This document shows, piece after piece, positions 1 through 9,475 of a stretch of 64,000 nt of DNA. The DNA comes from B18-G4 sp032250805 (lineage in GTDB: Bacteria > Bacteroidota > Bacteroidia > Bacteroidales > B18-G4). The notes beneath the pieces are model-generated. The model worked only from the letters and a program-made list of their open reading frames with translations. It was not told the DNA's origin and did no database searches. Numbering within the stretch: the first letter of the stretch is position 1; the number at the start of each line of letters is the position of its first letter. The translations under genes were made by a program, and so were the position numbers. The DNA lies in the NCBI GenBank assembly GCA_032250805.1, contig JAVVEM010000010.1:1-64000 (forward strand), given 5' to 3'.

Positions 1-26
1 TTAAAAAACTAATTGAGGGGGATTAA

Positions 27-52
27 CCTCACAGGTCTTCCGACCTGTGAGG
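27..52. repeat. Perfect 11-bp palindrome with 4-nt loop
   Basis: CCTCACAGGTC and GACCTGTGAGG pair perfectly around a TTCC loop, just past the stop of the minus-strand T9SS gene at 59. No T-run follows on that strand, so it is not a clear intrinsic terminator. It resembles the REP-like palindromes scattered through Bacteroidota genomes. A degenerate half (CCTCACAGG) recurs at 1141-1149, on the other side of the same gene. Confidence 0.6.
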
Positions 53-58
53 TCCAGC

Positions 59-1129
59 TTAGCGTACAATAAACTTTCTATGGCTGAACTTTCCGGTCTC
101 ACTCCTCATTACCGCCTGGTAAATGCCAGATGGATATGCAGAAATATTAAGCTGCTTACGCTTCGACCCTTGATTAAAAGCCAATATGTCCATCATCCTG
201 CCAGTCATATCGTAAACAATAATCTCAGCATCAATTTCATTATCGGAGATAGTGAAATACACTGTCTTACTGGCCGGAACCGGATAAATGACCAGGCTCC
301 TGTCTGATGCAGTTGTTTCGTATATCCTGGTATCAACATCCAGAAGGTAATTCACCATGGTAAACTCTGTTCCTGTTTCATCGGTATTGAATTGAAGAAC
401 GGGATATCCCAGGTCGTTAGCCATGTACTTATATGTCTGCGATACATCTGTGCCGGATTCCAGATAGATCCAGAAACCCAGGAACTTTACCCAAACAGTG
501 TCAATTGTTGTCCGGTAATCCTTTATTCGCAAGACCTGACCGGTCCATACCGGTGTCATCACCTCACCCCAGGCATCAACTTTTGTTTCAACTGTTGTGG
601 TCAGTTTCAGCCAAATGGAATCGATCCCTGGTTCAGTACTGGCAACCTTTGCCTGCAGTACGGATGTTTGTAACATACTATCGAGGTAATTTACCGGAAA
701 ATCGAACATAATTTCAGCAGGATCGAAGGGAACCACAACATCTTCAAAAACATCAAATGTTCCGGCGAGACCATCGATCTGAAATAAATCAGAGTTTTTA
801 GTGGCATAGGCGTATCCTTCAGCGCCAAAGCCTTCTATCAGGCCTTCGGAAGCAATATTTGAAAAAGGAAAGCTTGAACCATATGGTGTTATTGCCGGAT
901 CGATAAAGCCAAGCGTGTACATGGTATCCATCACCAGGCCGGAAAAGTCCCAGTGTTGGTTGGCACCTGCCGAACCCGGGCCAAAGCCCGGAGGAACAGT
1001 ATCCACAGCCGCAAGGTCGACAGAATCACCCACATCCAGCAGGTCATCATAGGTAATGGTTATCTGGGCTGCTGTTGTGAGATACAGCAATACTATAGAA
1101 ATAACTGTTGTTATTTTTTTCATAATCAT
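59..1129 (-). CDS. Secreted protein with T9SS type A C-terminal sorting domain
   Basis: The 356-residue product starts with a signal peptide (basic MKK, hydrophobic stretch, end near residue 22) and ends with an approximately 75-residue type IX sorting domain. That domain opens at IYPVPASKTVYF, continues through YDMTGRMM and ISAYPSGIYQA, and ends in HRKFIVR. The central region is rich in aromatic residues and beta-like and I do not recognise a catalytic domain. It should cross the outer membrane by T9SS and be released or anchored at the surface. Two in-frame ATGs (1129 and 1123) are possible; MKK at 1123 gives the more typical signal peptide. It lies 44 bp behind etfA and probably is not functionally tied to it. 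Confidence 0.8.
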   Translation of the reverse strand: MIMKKITTVISIVLLYLTTAAQITITYDDLLDVGDSVDLAAVDTVPPGFGPGSAGANQHWDFSGLVMDTMYTLGFIDPAITPYGSSFPFSNIASEGLIEGFGAEGYAYATKNSDLFQIDGLAGTFDVFEDVVVPFDPAEIMFDFPVNYLDSMLQTSVLQAKVASTEPGIDSIWLKLTTTVETKVDAWGEVMTPVWTGQVLRIKDYRTTIDTVWVKFLGFWIYLESGTDVSQTYKYMANDLGYPVLQFNTDETGTEFTMVNYLLDVDTRIYETTASDRSLVIYPVPASKTVYFTISDNEIDAEIIVYDMTGRMMDILAFNQGSKRKQLNISAYPSGIYQAVMRSETGKFSHRKFIVR

Positions 1130-1173
1130 TGAATAAGCAACCTCACAGGGCCATTGACCTTCGAAGTCTGTTT

Positions 1174-2145
1174 TTAAGACGCTTTCATTTCTTTAACGGC
1201 AGCGATCAATTCCGGAAGTACCTTATGCACATCACCAACGATGCCATAATCGGCAGCTTCAAAAATTGGTGCATCCTTATCGGTATTTACGGCAACAATG
1301 CATTTTGATGAGCTCACCCCTCCAAGATGCTGAATGGCTCCTGAAATGCCCATGGCAAAATACAGGTTCGGCGCAATGATCTTGCCTGTCTGGCCAACAT
1401 GCTCTTCGTGCGGGCGCCAGCCCTCATCAGAAACCGGGCGGGAACAGGCCAGACCAGCACCCAACTCATCGGCAAGTTCTTCGAGCGGACCCCAGTTATC
1501 GGGACCCTTCATTCCGCGACCACCCGAAACAACGATTTCGGCATCGGTAAGAAGCACCTTGCCGGTCACCTTATTTACATCCAGCACCTTAGTGGCAAAA
1601 TCAGCATCATCAAGAGCAGGGTTGAAAGATTCAATTTTTGCTTCCCCACCCGTGTCAACAATGTCAACGGAATTCTGGAACAGAGTTAATATTCTTTTTT
1701 CTGATTTGATCACAACATTGGCAAATGCTTTACCAGTAAATACCTTTTTACTTACAGTAAACGGATCAAAAGATGAAGGCACTGCATTAACTCCCGATGC
1801 AATCCCGGCTTTTAATTTAACAGCAACCCTGGGCGATAGGGCTTTTCCGGTAAAGTTATGGGCAAAAATAATCACTTGTGAGCCTTCTTGCTCAGCTGCT
1901 TCAGTGATTACCGATGAGTAAGCTTTATTGATCAATACATTTAATCTTTCGTCATTGGCCGAAAGTACTTTATCGGCACCATAGTTACCAAGTTTTTTCA
2001 GTTCAGCATCATCAACAGATCCTATTGAAAGTGCGGTAACGCTGGTCCCTGCCTGATCGGCAATTTTCTTTGCATAGGAAACAAGCTCAAAACTAAGTTT
2101 CTTGAATTTTCCATCCCAATTTTCGGTATAAACTAGTACTGCCAT
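1174..2145 (-). CDS. etfA: Electron transfer flavoprotein subunit alpha
   Basis: EtfA carries the FAD of the EtfAB heterodimer, which takes electrons from acyl-CoA dehydrogenase and passes them to the quinone pool or a bifurcating partner. At 323 residues it has the usual length. An N-terminal alpha/beta domain fills residues 1-195. The FAD-binding domain starts near residue 200, with VSGGRGMKGPDNW (206-218), CSRPVSDEGW (234-243) and the GQTGKIIAP loop (251-259), and it ends in the AADYGIVGD motif. It lies 25 bp after etfB in the same direction, and the acyl-CoA dehydrogenase sits just upstream, so the three probably work as one module. Confidence 0.95.
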   Translation of the reverse strand: MAVLVYTENWDGKFKKLSFELVSYAKKIADQAGTSVTALSIGSVDDAELKKLGNYGADKVLSANDERLNVLINKAYSSVITEAAEQEGSQVIIFAHNFTGKALSPRVAVKLKAGIASGVNAVPSSFDPFTVSKKVFTGKAFANVVIKSEKRILTLFQNSVDIVDTGGEAKIESFNPALDDADFATKVLDVNKVTGKVLLTDAEIVVSGGRGMKGPDNWGPLEELADELGAGLACSRPVSDEGWRPHEEHVGQTGKIIAPNLYFAMGISGAIQHLGGVSSSKCIVAVNTDKDAPIFEAADYGIVGDVHKVLPELIAAVKEMKAS

Positions 2146-2170
2146 AATATTTTGTTTTATTTTTTTTGAT

Positions 2171-2920
2171 TTAAATTACTTTGGCTTCGTTGTGGAGAAG
2201 GTCGACAAGTTCTTTTACATTGTCGGCATCAACCATTTTACAGGCCGCTTTGGGAGCAGGTAATTCATAGCTTACAAACTCCGTAAGAGGTTCTTCTCCT
2301 GCAGCAGCAACAACATTTAAAGGTTTTTTACGGGCCATCATAATCCCTCGCATAGACGGAATCCTTGGCTCCAGAGCAATTCCTTTCTGCACCACGGCAA
2401 CAAATGGAACAGTTGTAGAGATCATTTCAGATCCCCCATCTATCTCCCTGATGAGTTTGATCGCATCGCCCTCGATATCAAGTTTTGATATTGATGAAAC
2501 AGATGGCATTTCAAGAAATTCGGCCAGCATACCACCAACCAGCGAACCGTTATAGTCGCTTGAATCGATACCACAGAGGATTACATCATAGGAATTATCT
2601 TTGATATACGAGGCCAGGTTTGATGCTACTACATAGGCATCTGCCGGTTCTGTGTCGATCCTTACTGCATCGTCGGCACCAATAGCAAGAGCTTTTCTGA
2701 TGGTGGGTTCAGAAGTGTGAACTCCGACATTGATCACGGTGATCTTTTCAATTTTCCCTTCTGAAGCTTCCTTCAGCTCCAGTGCCCTCGTAAGGGCCAG
2801 TTCATCCCATGGATTAATGATCCACTGCACTCCGCTGGTATCCAAGGATGTATTATTATCCGTAAACCGGATCTTTGTTGTGGTATCCGGCACATTACTG
2901 ATACAAACTAGTATTTTCAT
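2171..2920 (-). CDS. etfB: Electron transfer flavoprotein subunit beta
   Basis: This is the partner of EtfA; EtfB binds AMP or a second FAD and forms the docking face for the dehydrogenase. The 249 residues begin MKILVCISNVPDTT, typical of the family, and include NPWDELALTRALELKE and the conserved region around CGIDSSDYNGSLVGGMLAEFL. The TVPFVAVVQKG to PRIPSMRGIMMARKKP segment matches the EtfB signature. It is located 94 bp after the acyl-CoA dehydrogenase and 25 bp before etfA. Whether the complex is bifurcating cannot be told by eye. Confidence 0.95.
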   Translation of the reverse strand: MKILVCISNVPDTTTKIRFTDNNTSLDTSGVQWIINPWDELALTRALELKEASEGKIEKITVINVGVHTSEPTIRKALAIGADDAVRIDTEPADAYVVASNLASYIKDNSYDVILCGIDSSDYNGSLVGGMLAEFLEMPSVSSISKLDIEGDAIKLIREIDGGSEMISTTVPFVAVVQKGIALEPRIPSMRGIMMARKKPLNVVAAAGEEPLTEFVSYELPAPKAACKMVDADNVKELVDLLHNEAKVI

Positions 2921-3014
2921 AATTGATACGTTGAATAATTATTATATTTTCATTTCTTATTATTGATCCTGGGTATAATTTATTAAAATATTTTCCATAA
3001 CCCGTTACGCATAA

Positions 3015-4154
3015 CTATCTGAGCAATGCCCGCGAAATTACAATTTTTTGAATTTCTGATGTTCCTTCATAGATCTGGGTCAGCTTGGCTTCGCGCATGA
3101 GCCGTTCAACGTGATATTCTTTCACGTAGCCATAGCCTCCGAGAATCTGGACTGCTTCGGTAGTGATCTCCATAGCAGAATCGGCAGCAAACTGTTTAGC
3201 CATGGCACTGGCAATACCGTAGGGTTTCCCCTGATCTTTCAGCCAGGCTGCTTTATATACCAGGTTTCGTGCTGCTTCCAGCTTAACAGCCATGTCGGAA
3301 AGTTTGAATGCAATGGCCTGATGTTCGCTGATAAATTTACCGAAAGCTTTTCGTTCTTTCGAATACTGCAAGGCACGTTCCATGGCTCCGGCTGCAATGC
3401 CAACAGCCTGCGCGGCAATACCGATCCTTCCTCCTTCGAGGGCTTTCATTGCAAACTTAAATCCAAAGCCATCCTCGCCAATACGATTCTCTTTCGGCAC
3501 TTTAACATCGGTAAACATTACAGAGTGCGTATCGGAGCTGCGCATTCCCATCTTATTTTCGTGGGGTGCCAGGGTAATTCCCGGTGTATCCTTATCGACG
3601 AGGATCACATTGATACCGTGATGCTTTTTTTCAGGATGTGTTTGTACCACCACCATGTAAACCGAGCCTGTATTGGCGCTGGATATCCAGTTTTTTGTTC
3701 CATTCAGCAGGTAGTGATCTCCTTTATCTTCACCAATGGTTCTCTGCGATGTCGCATCTGAGCCTGCTTCCGGTTCCGACAGCAGGAATGCCCCTATTTT
3801 TTCTCCCCTGGCAAGGGGTTTGAGGTATTTTTCTTTGTGAAAATCGTTGCCATATTTTTCGATACCATAGCATACAAGTGAATTATGAACGGAGAGGATC
3901 ACACTGGTAGATGAATCAGCTTTCGACAGTTCTTCCATGGCCAGAACATAGGAGAGGGTGTCCATACCACCGCCTCCATATTCCCGCGATACCATCATCC
4001 CGAAGAATCCAAGGTCGATCAGATTCTTCAGATGCTGTAAAGGGGGTTCTTCTTTTTCATCCCTTTCAAGCACATCTTTAATAAGTTCCCTTTCGGCATA
4101 GTCGCGGGCTGCCTGGCGGATCATCTCCTGTTCCTCGGTAAATAAAAAATCCAT
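3015..4154 (-). CDS. Acyl-CoA dehydrogenase, short-chain type
   Basis: A 379-residue FAD-dependent acyl-CoA dehydrogenase that introduces the alpha-beta double bond in acyl-CoA and hands electrons to Etf. The three-part fold is complete: an N-terminal helical domain (MDFLFTEEQEMIRQAAR), a middle beta domain with FLLSEPEAGSDA and the NWISSANTG loop, and a C-terminal helical domain with ERKAFGKFISEHQAI and QILGGYGYVKEY. The catalytic base should be E363 in YEGTSEIQ. The position of this Glu and the EtfBA neighbours fit a butyryl/short-chain enzyme. Chain-length specificity is an inference. Confidence 0.93.
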   Translation of the reverse strand: MDFLFTEEQEMIRQAARDYAERELIKDVLERDEKEEPPLQHLKNLIDLGFFGMMVSREYGGGGMDTLSYVLAMEELSKADSSTSVILSVHNSLVCYGIEKYGNDFHKEKYLKPLARGEKIGAFLLSEPEAGSDATSQRTIGEDKGDHYLLNGTKNWISSANTGSVYMVVVQTHPEKKHHGINVILVDKDTPGITLAPHENKMGMRSSDTHSVMFTDVKVPKENRIGEDGFGFKFAMKALEGGRIGIAAQAVGIAAGAMERALQYSKERKAFGKFISEHQAIAFKLSDMAVKLEAARNLVYKAAWLKDQGKPYGIASAMAKQFAADSAMEITTEAVQILGGYGYVKEYHVERLMREAKLTQIYEGTSEIQKIVISRALLR

Positions 4155-4244
4155 TATAAGTGGTTTTGGTAAATCACGTATGAATTAGCAAATATATTAA
4201 ATTAAGGCCAGTTCATTACTTTGATTGGTATTCAGAACGAATTT

Positions 4245-5204
4245 CTATTGCACCCGAAACTTCATTCCTACCAGTGCTGTCCGGATTTCTTCATATTCGG
4301 CAACAATCTCATTGATGATCGCGGCAGCAGGCTTAATTTCGTTGATCAAGCCGGAGATCTGGCCGATCTCCAGTTCACCCTCATTGAGGTCGCCTTCAAA
4401 CATCCCAAGTTTTGCGCGTCCCCTGCCCAGCAGTTCCGATAGTTCTTCACGTGAAGCGCCTTTGTTTTCAAGTTCTTTCACCCTGTTATAAAATTCATTT
4501 CTGATCAACCTCACCGGTATGAGCTTCTTCATTACCAGGGCAGTTTCGCCATCACTGGCCTCAAGCACCCTTTTTTTAAAAAACTCATGGGCCGAAGATT
4601 CTACCGAAGCCACAAAGCGGCTACCTATCTGCACAGCATCGGCCCCCAGGGCCATTGCTGCCATCATGCCCCTGCCGGTGGCTATTCCTCCGGCGGCGAT
4701 CAGCGGCAAACTTATGGCATCACGCACCATGGGGATCAGGGTCATGGTGGTGGTTTCTTCCAGACCATTATGGCCACCGGCCTCAAAACCTTCGGCCACA
4801 ACAGCATCAACCCCGGCTTCTTCACATTTTTGGGCAAATTTTACATTGGCGATCACATGGGCTACTATAATTCCGTGCTCCTGAAAATGCGAAGTCCATT
4901 TTTTGGGATTTCCGGCCGAAGTAAATACGATCTTAACGCCTTCTTCAATCACAATATCAACGATCTCATCCATTTGGGGATAGATCAGCGGCATATTTAC
5001 ACCAAATACTTTGTTGGTGGCAGCTTTACATTTGCGTATATGTTGTCGCAGAACATCCGGATACATTGATCCGGAACCAATGAGCCCCAGCCCGCCGGCA
5101 TTGCTCACTGCCGAGGCAAGTTCCCAACCGCTGCACCAGATCATCCCTGCCTGGATAAGCGGATACCTGATGCCAAATAATTCTGATATCCTGTTTTTTG
5201 TCAT
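4245..5204 (-). CDS. Nitronate monooxygenase / FabK-like FMN flavoprotein
   Basis: A TIM-barrel FMN protein of the 2-nitropropane dioxygenase/FabK superfamily, about 319 residues from the ATG at 5204. An upstream in-frame ATG at 5231 would add nine residues that do not fit the family. RYPLIQAGMIWCSGWELASAVSNAGGLG is the usual N-terminal FMN loop. AEGFEAGGHNG, the AAGGIATGRGM phosphate-binding loop and ALGADAVQIGSRF complete the flavin site. Members oxidise alkyl nitronates or reduce enoyl-ACP; in this position, inside a beta-oxidation cluster, an acyl-CoA related role is possible but unproven. Substrate unknown. Confidence 0.85.
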   Translation of the reverse strand: MTKNRISELFGIRYPLIQAGMIWCSGWELASAVSNAGGLGLIGSGSMYPDVLRQHIRKCKAATNKVFGVNMPLIYPQMDEIVDIVIEEGVKIVFTSAGNPKKWTSHFQEHGIIVAHVIANVKFAQKCEEAGVDAVVAEGFEAGGHNGLEETTTMTLIPMVRDAISLPLIAAGGIATGRGMMAAMALGADAVQIGSRFVASVESSAHEFFKKRVLEASDGETALVMKKLIPVRLIRNEFYNRVKELENKGASREELSELLGRGRAKLGMFEGDLNEGELEIGQISGLINEIKPAAAIINEIVAEYEEIRTALVGMKFRVQ

Positions 5205-5255
5205 GATATTTTGTATTGATGACTGCGGCACAGGCCATTGCCCAAACGGTGCTGT

Positions 5256-5906
5256 CTACATCACCTTCAGCATGGCCGAAACAATATTTTCGGCTCCTTC
5301 GGCAATCTGTAAAATGTTAGCATCGAGCATATAGCAGGGTGTAGAAAACAAGTTCAACTGATCGTCAAAAACAACATCGCCATGACTGGTTTCAATATGT
5401 GTTCCACCCATTTTCTCAATCGCCTCGATGGTTCCCTGATCCTGACCGATGGTTACAGTGGCATCATTAAATATTTTCGCCATCATGGCCGGGGCAATAC
5501 AAAGGGCACCAATGGGTTTTCCATGATCATGGGTCGATAATACAGCTTTGGATATGTCATCATTTACCTTTGCATCAGACCCGTCAAATGCAACCGTTGA
5601 TAGGTTTTTAGCCACACCGAATCCACCCGGAAAGATCAGGCCATCGAAATCTTCCGGATTATATGTCTTTAAATCCTTGATTTCTCCTCTGGCTATTCGG
5701 GCCGATTCGATCAGCACATTTCTATTTTCATTCATTTCAGCACCTGTAATATGGTTGATCACATGATGCTGCGGGATATCGGGAGCAAAGATCTCGTAAG
5801 ACGCTCCGTTCTTCATAATGGCGTATAATGTGAGCGTGGCCTCATGTATCTCGGCACCGTCAAATACACCACATCCTGAAAGCACTACTGCAAACTTTTT
5901 CATCAT
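5256..5906 (-). CDS. elbB: ElbB-like glyoxalase (DJ-1/PfpI superfamily)
   Basis: A 216-residue DJ-1/PfpI-type protein. The N-terminus KFAVVLSGCGVFDGAEIHEA and the motif GLIFPGGFGVAKNL are characteristic of ElbB. The nucleophile elbow is GALCIAPAM, with the Cys in the expected place. ElbB has weak glyoxalase activity and has been linked to isoprenoid synthesis, but its true role is unsettled. ATGs at 5906 and 5903 are adjacent and equally plausible. The gene ends 51 bp before the start of the nitronate monooxygenase-like gene and lies in the acyl-CoA oxidation cluster, which may reflect aldehyde clean-up (inference). Confidence 0.9.
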   Translation of the reverse strand: MMKKFAVVLSGCGVFDGAEIHEATLTLYAIMKNGASYEIFAPDIPQHHVINHITGAEMNENRNVLIESARIARGEIKDLKTYNPEDFDGLIFPGGFGVAKNLSTVAFDGSDAKVNDDISKAVLSTHDHGKPIGALCIAPAMMAKIFNDATVTIGQDQGTIEAIEKMGGTHIETSHGDVVFDDQLNLFSTPCYMLDANILQIAEGAENIVSAMLKVM

Positions 5907-6045
5907 CAGTTATTTTTACGGGAGCTTATCTTAAACCTCCGGATCAGGTCACTCAAATGAAACATTTTATTCACAGGAACGCTTTGCTGAGTTTACCGCC
6001 CGGGCATGAGTACCTGTCAGAGATATTTTTATGATAAGCTCTTAT

Positions 6046-7290
6046 TTAAGCTTTTTTAAAAACAACGGCAACAACAGTAACATCATCGCCACCCATGTTA
6101 ACCATCATTCCATAAGGTTTGTTGGCGGGTATCTCAATCTGCGCCGCTCCGGCTTTTCCTGAGAGTTGTTCCCAAAGGGTTACCGCCATATGAACGCCTG
6201 TACCTCCTGTGGGGTGCCCCCAACCTATTAATCCTCCGGTAGTATTTATGGGTATCATCCCATCGCGTGCTGTGTTACCTTCGGCAACAAACTTAGCTCC
6301 TTCGCCGGCTTTGGCAAAGCCGAAAGCCTCCGTGGCCAACACCCCTGCAATGGAAAAACAATCATGGGTCTCAATCGTTGCCAAATCATGAATGCTTATA
6401 TCTGCTGAAGTAAGTGCTTCATGCGCAGCGTTTTTAATACAAGTCACCTCCAATGGATTTGGCGGATCCTCAGTCAGGTTTCTCACTTTATGTCCAAAGG
6501 AAACCACTTCCACGGCATTTTCAGTAGCTATGCCAATACGCTTCAGCCCTTCTTCGGATACAACAGCAATAGCCGAGGCAGCATCCGATACCTTGGAGCA
6601 ATCGAGTACGTTAAGGTTATCGACAAAAGCTGCACCATTGGGTTTCATTTTTTTATAGAAAGCGTCAAGGTCGTCAACCTTATTTTCATACTCCTGCGCA
6701 GTAGGACAGAGCCTTGCATTTTCAATTGCATTTCTGTACCACCTGCCCATACCTTCGCGGGCATAGTCGTAACCATATTTTTCATAGTACGCCCCGGCCC
6801 TGTCGCTGAATTGCCCCGGAAAAAAATAGGCATGTCCGTTTTTTCTTTTCCCGAACCAACCGGCGCCGGCCAAAACATCGGCCCCGTAGATGGCTTTCAT
6901 TGTGTTCTGCACTTCCACGCCCAGTGCAAGCACCACATCGGCAGCTCCCGACATTACATTCTTGATGGCTGTAACAACTGCCAGTCCACCCGAAGCACAA
7001 GCACCTTCAACCCTTATGGCAGGTTTATACTGGAGCTTTTCATCGATCATCGGGAAAAACCCTCCCAGGTGGCCCTGCTTATTGAAGCGCGAAGCCATGA
7101 AGTTCCCGATCACGCATTCGTCAACATTGTCTGCTCCACCGATCATTTCCACGGTATTACGGCCTGCTTCGCTGATATAATGCTCGATACCCGGACGGGG
7201 TTTTTTGGGATTGAATTCACTTCTTCCTGTGCCCATCGATACTGTGTTGTATCCGGCAACTATGTAGATCTTTTTGTTCAGTTTCGTCAT
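6046..7290 (-). CDS. Thiolase, SCP-x type (acetyl-CoA acyltransferase)
   Basis: A 414-residue thiolase-superfamily enzyme that cleaves or forms beta-ketoacyl-CoA. The acyl-accepting nucleophile is C98 in EGACASGG. H309 in ETHDCFS and H359 in GGLIGWGHPTGGTG are the expected catalytic histidines. The second active-site Cys of classical biosynthetic thiolases is not visible near the C-terminus, where MVNMGGDD occurs instead; this is seen in the SCP-x/lipid-transfer branch. It follows the 3-hydroxyacyl-CoA dehydrogenase by 20 bp, so it likely performs the last step of the encoded beta-oxidation route. Confidence 0.9.
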   Translation of the reverse strand: MTKLNKKIYIVAGYNTVSMGTGRSEFNPKKPRPGIEHYISEAGRNTVEMIGGADNVDECVIGNFMASRFNKQGHLGGFFPMIDEKLQYKPAIRVEGACASGGLAVVTAIKNVMSGAADVVLALGVEVQNTMKAIYGADVLAGAGWFGKRKNGHAYFFPGQFSDRAGAYYEKYGYDYAREGMGRWYRNAIENARLCPTAQEYENKVDDLDAFYKKMKPNGAAFVDNLNVLDCSKVSDAASAIAVVSEEGLKRIGIATENAVEVVSFGHKVRNLTEDPPNPLEVTCIKNAAHEALTSADISIHDLATIETHDCFSIAGVLATEAFGFAKAGEGAKFVAEGNTARDGMIPINTTGGLIGWGHPTGGTGVHMAVTLWEQLSGKAGAAQIEIPANKPYGMMVNMGGDDVTVVAVVFKKA

Positions 7291-7310
7291 AGTTCTGAAT
7301 ATTTCCTTTA

Positions 7311-8645
7311 TTAGTCAAAAAAGTTATTAATTGGTCCGTAAGCATGAAAAAACCCTGTAAGCAGCACAGTATTCACATCTTCCTCACTATGGGCAACCTT
7401 ATCATTTACCAGGCCATTGCCAATTTCATTTGATTTACGGCCATAGGCCAGGGCGATCCCGGCACCGAGGGTATTCATCGACTTCATTTCCTGATAGAAT
7501 TTCGTTAGTGCTTCTTCCTTATTTTTCATGCGCACTACTTTTTTCCAAACTATCTTAGGATCAGGTATATTTCCAATTTTTTCATCAATGTTTTTGAAAT
7601 TGTCGAAGCTAACATATGTTTTTGTGTCAGGATCAATCACGGCCACAGGCTTTCCTTTCTCATACTTGAGGAATCCATCCTTTTGAGAGCCATCAGAATT
7701 CTGACCACCTTTAACTCCTTCATCAAAGAGTTTGTCGAGCAGTGGACTATGAAGATTTTCGTGTTCTAGGAATGGATTCATAACACCCATAATAAACCTT
7801 ACCACATCAATGCCCACATAATCAATGAGCTGAAAAATCCCCATTGGCCTGATCAGAAAATCCTGTGTGATCTTATTTATGGCATAGATGGCTTCAGGCA
7901 TCGACATATCAGCAGAGAGTTTTTCTGCTTCCGTGATCCCGTGGAGTGCATCTCTCATAAAATGTCCGTTACCGATAAATCCGGCAAAATCATTTGAAGG
8001 AACAACAACTTTCTTCAGGTTTTTTGCATATTCATGGGCAAAATCTATTGCTTCGCCGAGTGTTTGTCCGGTCCAGATCAGTTCTACGAGTTTTTGTACG
8101 GCCGGAGGATTATAAAAATGAAAGCCCAGCACACGTCCACCAAGTTGAGCTTCCCGGTCAAGGATATTGATAGGAACCGACGAAGTGTTTGTAAAATACC
8201 AGGGCTTATGATCATTGTTTTCATCAATCTGCTTAAATATCTTCACCTTGAGGTCTTTGTTTTCATTCACAGCTTCAAAGATCAGGTTTGATTCGTATGC
8301 AGCTTCGAGCCGTGTTGTTGGCCTCACAATTGATGTAACATCAATAATATATTGATTGATGATGTCCGAATTCTCGATCAGGTCATTGCGGTCCTGATAA
8401 ATTTTGCGAAGCATAACTGTCTTTTTCTCTGCAATCTTCAAAATCTGGGCTCTCAGATACTTAACAAGGCCGGAAAGGCCCTCATCCGAAAGATCCATTG
8501 CATTGAGCACATAGGTTTTATCCTTGTTCCCGGGCTTAAGCATCAGGTCAGCCATTTCAAGGGCTGTTAGCAATAGTATTCCGCTGCCCATTTTTCCGGC
8601 TGCCCCGAGCACAGTTACATTTTGTAGTCTTTCTTCGTATGTCAT
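7311..8645 (-). CDS. 3-hydroxyacyl-CoA dehydrogenase
   Basis: A 444-residue NAD-dependent dehydrogenase oxidising 3-hydroxyacyl-CoA to 3-ketoacyl-CoA. The Rossmann loop is GAAGKMG (14-20). FHFYNPP around H176, with E188 twelve residues later, gives the His-Glu catalytic pair. The C-terminal helical dimerisation domain includes NDFAGFIGNGHF and RPMGIFQLIDYVGID. The protein is longer than the usual approximately 285-residue stand-alone enzyme because of a larger C-terminal part and an insertion after the first strand. It lies between the hydratase (33 bp upstream) and the thiolase (20 bp downstream). Confidence 0.92.
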   Translation of the reverse strand: MTYEERLQNVTVLGAAGKMGSGILLLTALEMADLMLKPGNKDKTYVLNAMDLSDEGLSGLVKYLRAQILKIAEKKTVMLRKIYQDRNDLIENSDIINQYIIDVTSIVRPTTRLEAAYESNLIFEAVNENKDLKVKIFKQIDENNDHKPWYFTNTSSVPINILDREAQLGGRVLGFHFYNPPAVQKLVELIWTGQTLGEAIDFAHEYAKNLKKVVVPSNDFAGFIGNGHFMRDALHGITEAEKLSADMSMPEAIYAINKITQDFLIRPMGIFQLIDYVGIDVVRFIMGVMNPFLEHENLHSPLLDKLFDEGVKGGQNSDGSQKDGFLKYEKGKPVAVIDPDTKTYVSFDNFKNIDEKIGNIPDPKIVWKKVVRMKNKEEALTKFYQEMKSMNTLGAGIALAYGRKSNEIGNGLVNDKVAHSEEDVNTVLLTGFFHAYGPINNFFD

Positions 8646-8678
8646 AACTTGGTTATTTGAATAATTATTAAGTTCATA

Positions 8679-9446
8679 TTACCATTCAGGCTTTCTTTTT
8701 TCCAAAAAGGCTTTCATGCCCTTTTCTCCTTCGTCTTTAAAGAGTGTGCCAAACATATCAGCTTCAAGTTCGGATCCTTCATTGAAGCCTTTTAGCATTC
8801 CTTGTATGGCCACTCTTTTTATCAGTTTCACTGCTTTAGGGCCTTTTGCAATTATGGTTTTTGCAATACCTACAACCGTATCCATCAGTTCATCGGGTTC
8901 AACAACTTTTTGTACCAGGCCAATCCTGTGTGCTTCGGCGGCATCGATCATTTCGGCCGTCATCAGAAGGTACAAAGCATCCCCCATTCCGGTGAGTCTG
9001 GGCAACCGCTGTGTGGCAGCATAGCCTGGTATGAGGCCCAGGTTCACTTCGGGCTGACCAAATTTCGCTTGGCTGCTGGCTATTCTGAAATCGCACCCCA
9101 TGGCCAGTTCCAGACCACCTCCGAGCGCAAAGCCATTGATGGCTGCAATTACCGGGATATCCATTTCGCCGAAACTGCGAAAGGTATTTTGACCAAGCCG
9201 GCTGAAGTCAGAACCCTCTTCAGGGGTTTTATCAACCATTTCAGCAATATCAGCACCGGCAACAAATGCTTTTCCTGCTCCGGTAATGATCATTACCCTG
9301 ACATCATCACGAGCGTTGATCCTGGCAACAAGCTGATCCATCTCATTAAAAAACCTGGTATTCAAGGCATTCATTGCTTCCGGCCGGTTAATTGTAACAA
9401 GTGCAATTTGCTCGTTAACCTCAAGTTGTAATATCTTTAATTCCAT
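8679..9446 (-). CDS. Enoyl-CoA hydratase (crotonase family)
   Basis: A 255-residue crotonase that adds water to trans-2-enoyl-CoA. The oxyanion-hole region NGFALGGGLELAMGCD contains the first catalytic acid E113, and FGQPEVNLGLIPG contains the second, E133. Both glutamates being present supports a true hydratase rather than another crotonase activity. FVAGADIAEM is the usual adenine-binding loop. It is the first gene of the minus-strand cluster, with a TAAATTTG box 30 bp upstream of its ATG. Confidence 0.94.
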   Translation of the reverse strand: MELKILQLEVNEQIALVTINRPEAMNALNTRFFNEMDQLVARINARDDVRVMIITGAGKAFVAGADIAEMVDKTPEEGSDFSRLGQNTFRSFGEMDIPVIAAINGFALGGGLELAMGCDFRIASSQAKFGQPEVNLGLIPGYAATQRLPRLTGMGDALYLLMTAEMIDAAEAHRIGLVQKVVEPDELMDTVVGIAKTIIAKGPKAVKLIKRVAIQGMLKGFNEGSELEADMFGTLFKDEGEKGMKAFLEKRKPEW

Positions 9447-9475
9447 AACGATTATGTGTAAAATGTAAGAGTTAT

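Noticed and set aside
6421..7314. Plus-strand open frame of 297 codons across the thiolase gene
   Set aside because: Antisense to a thiolase with intact catalytic residues; rich in Cys/His/Phe as expected for a shadow frame.
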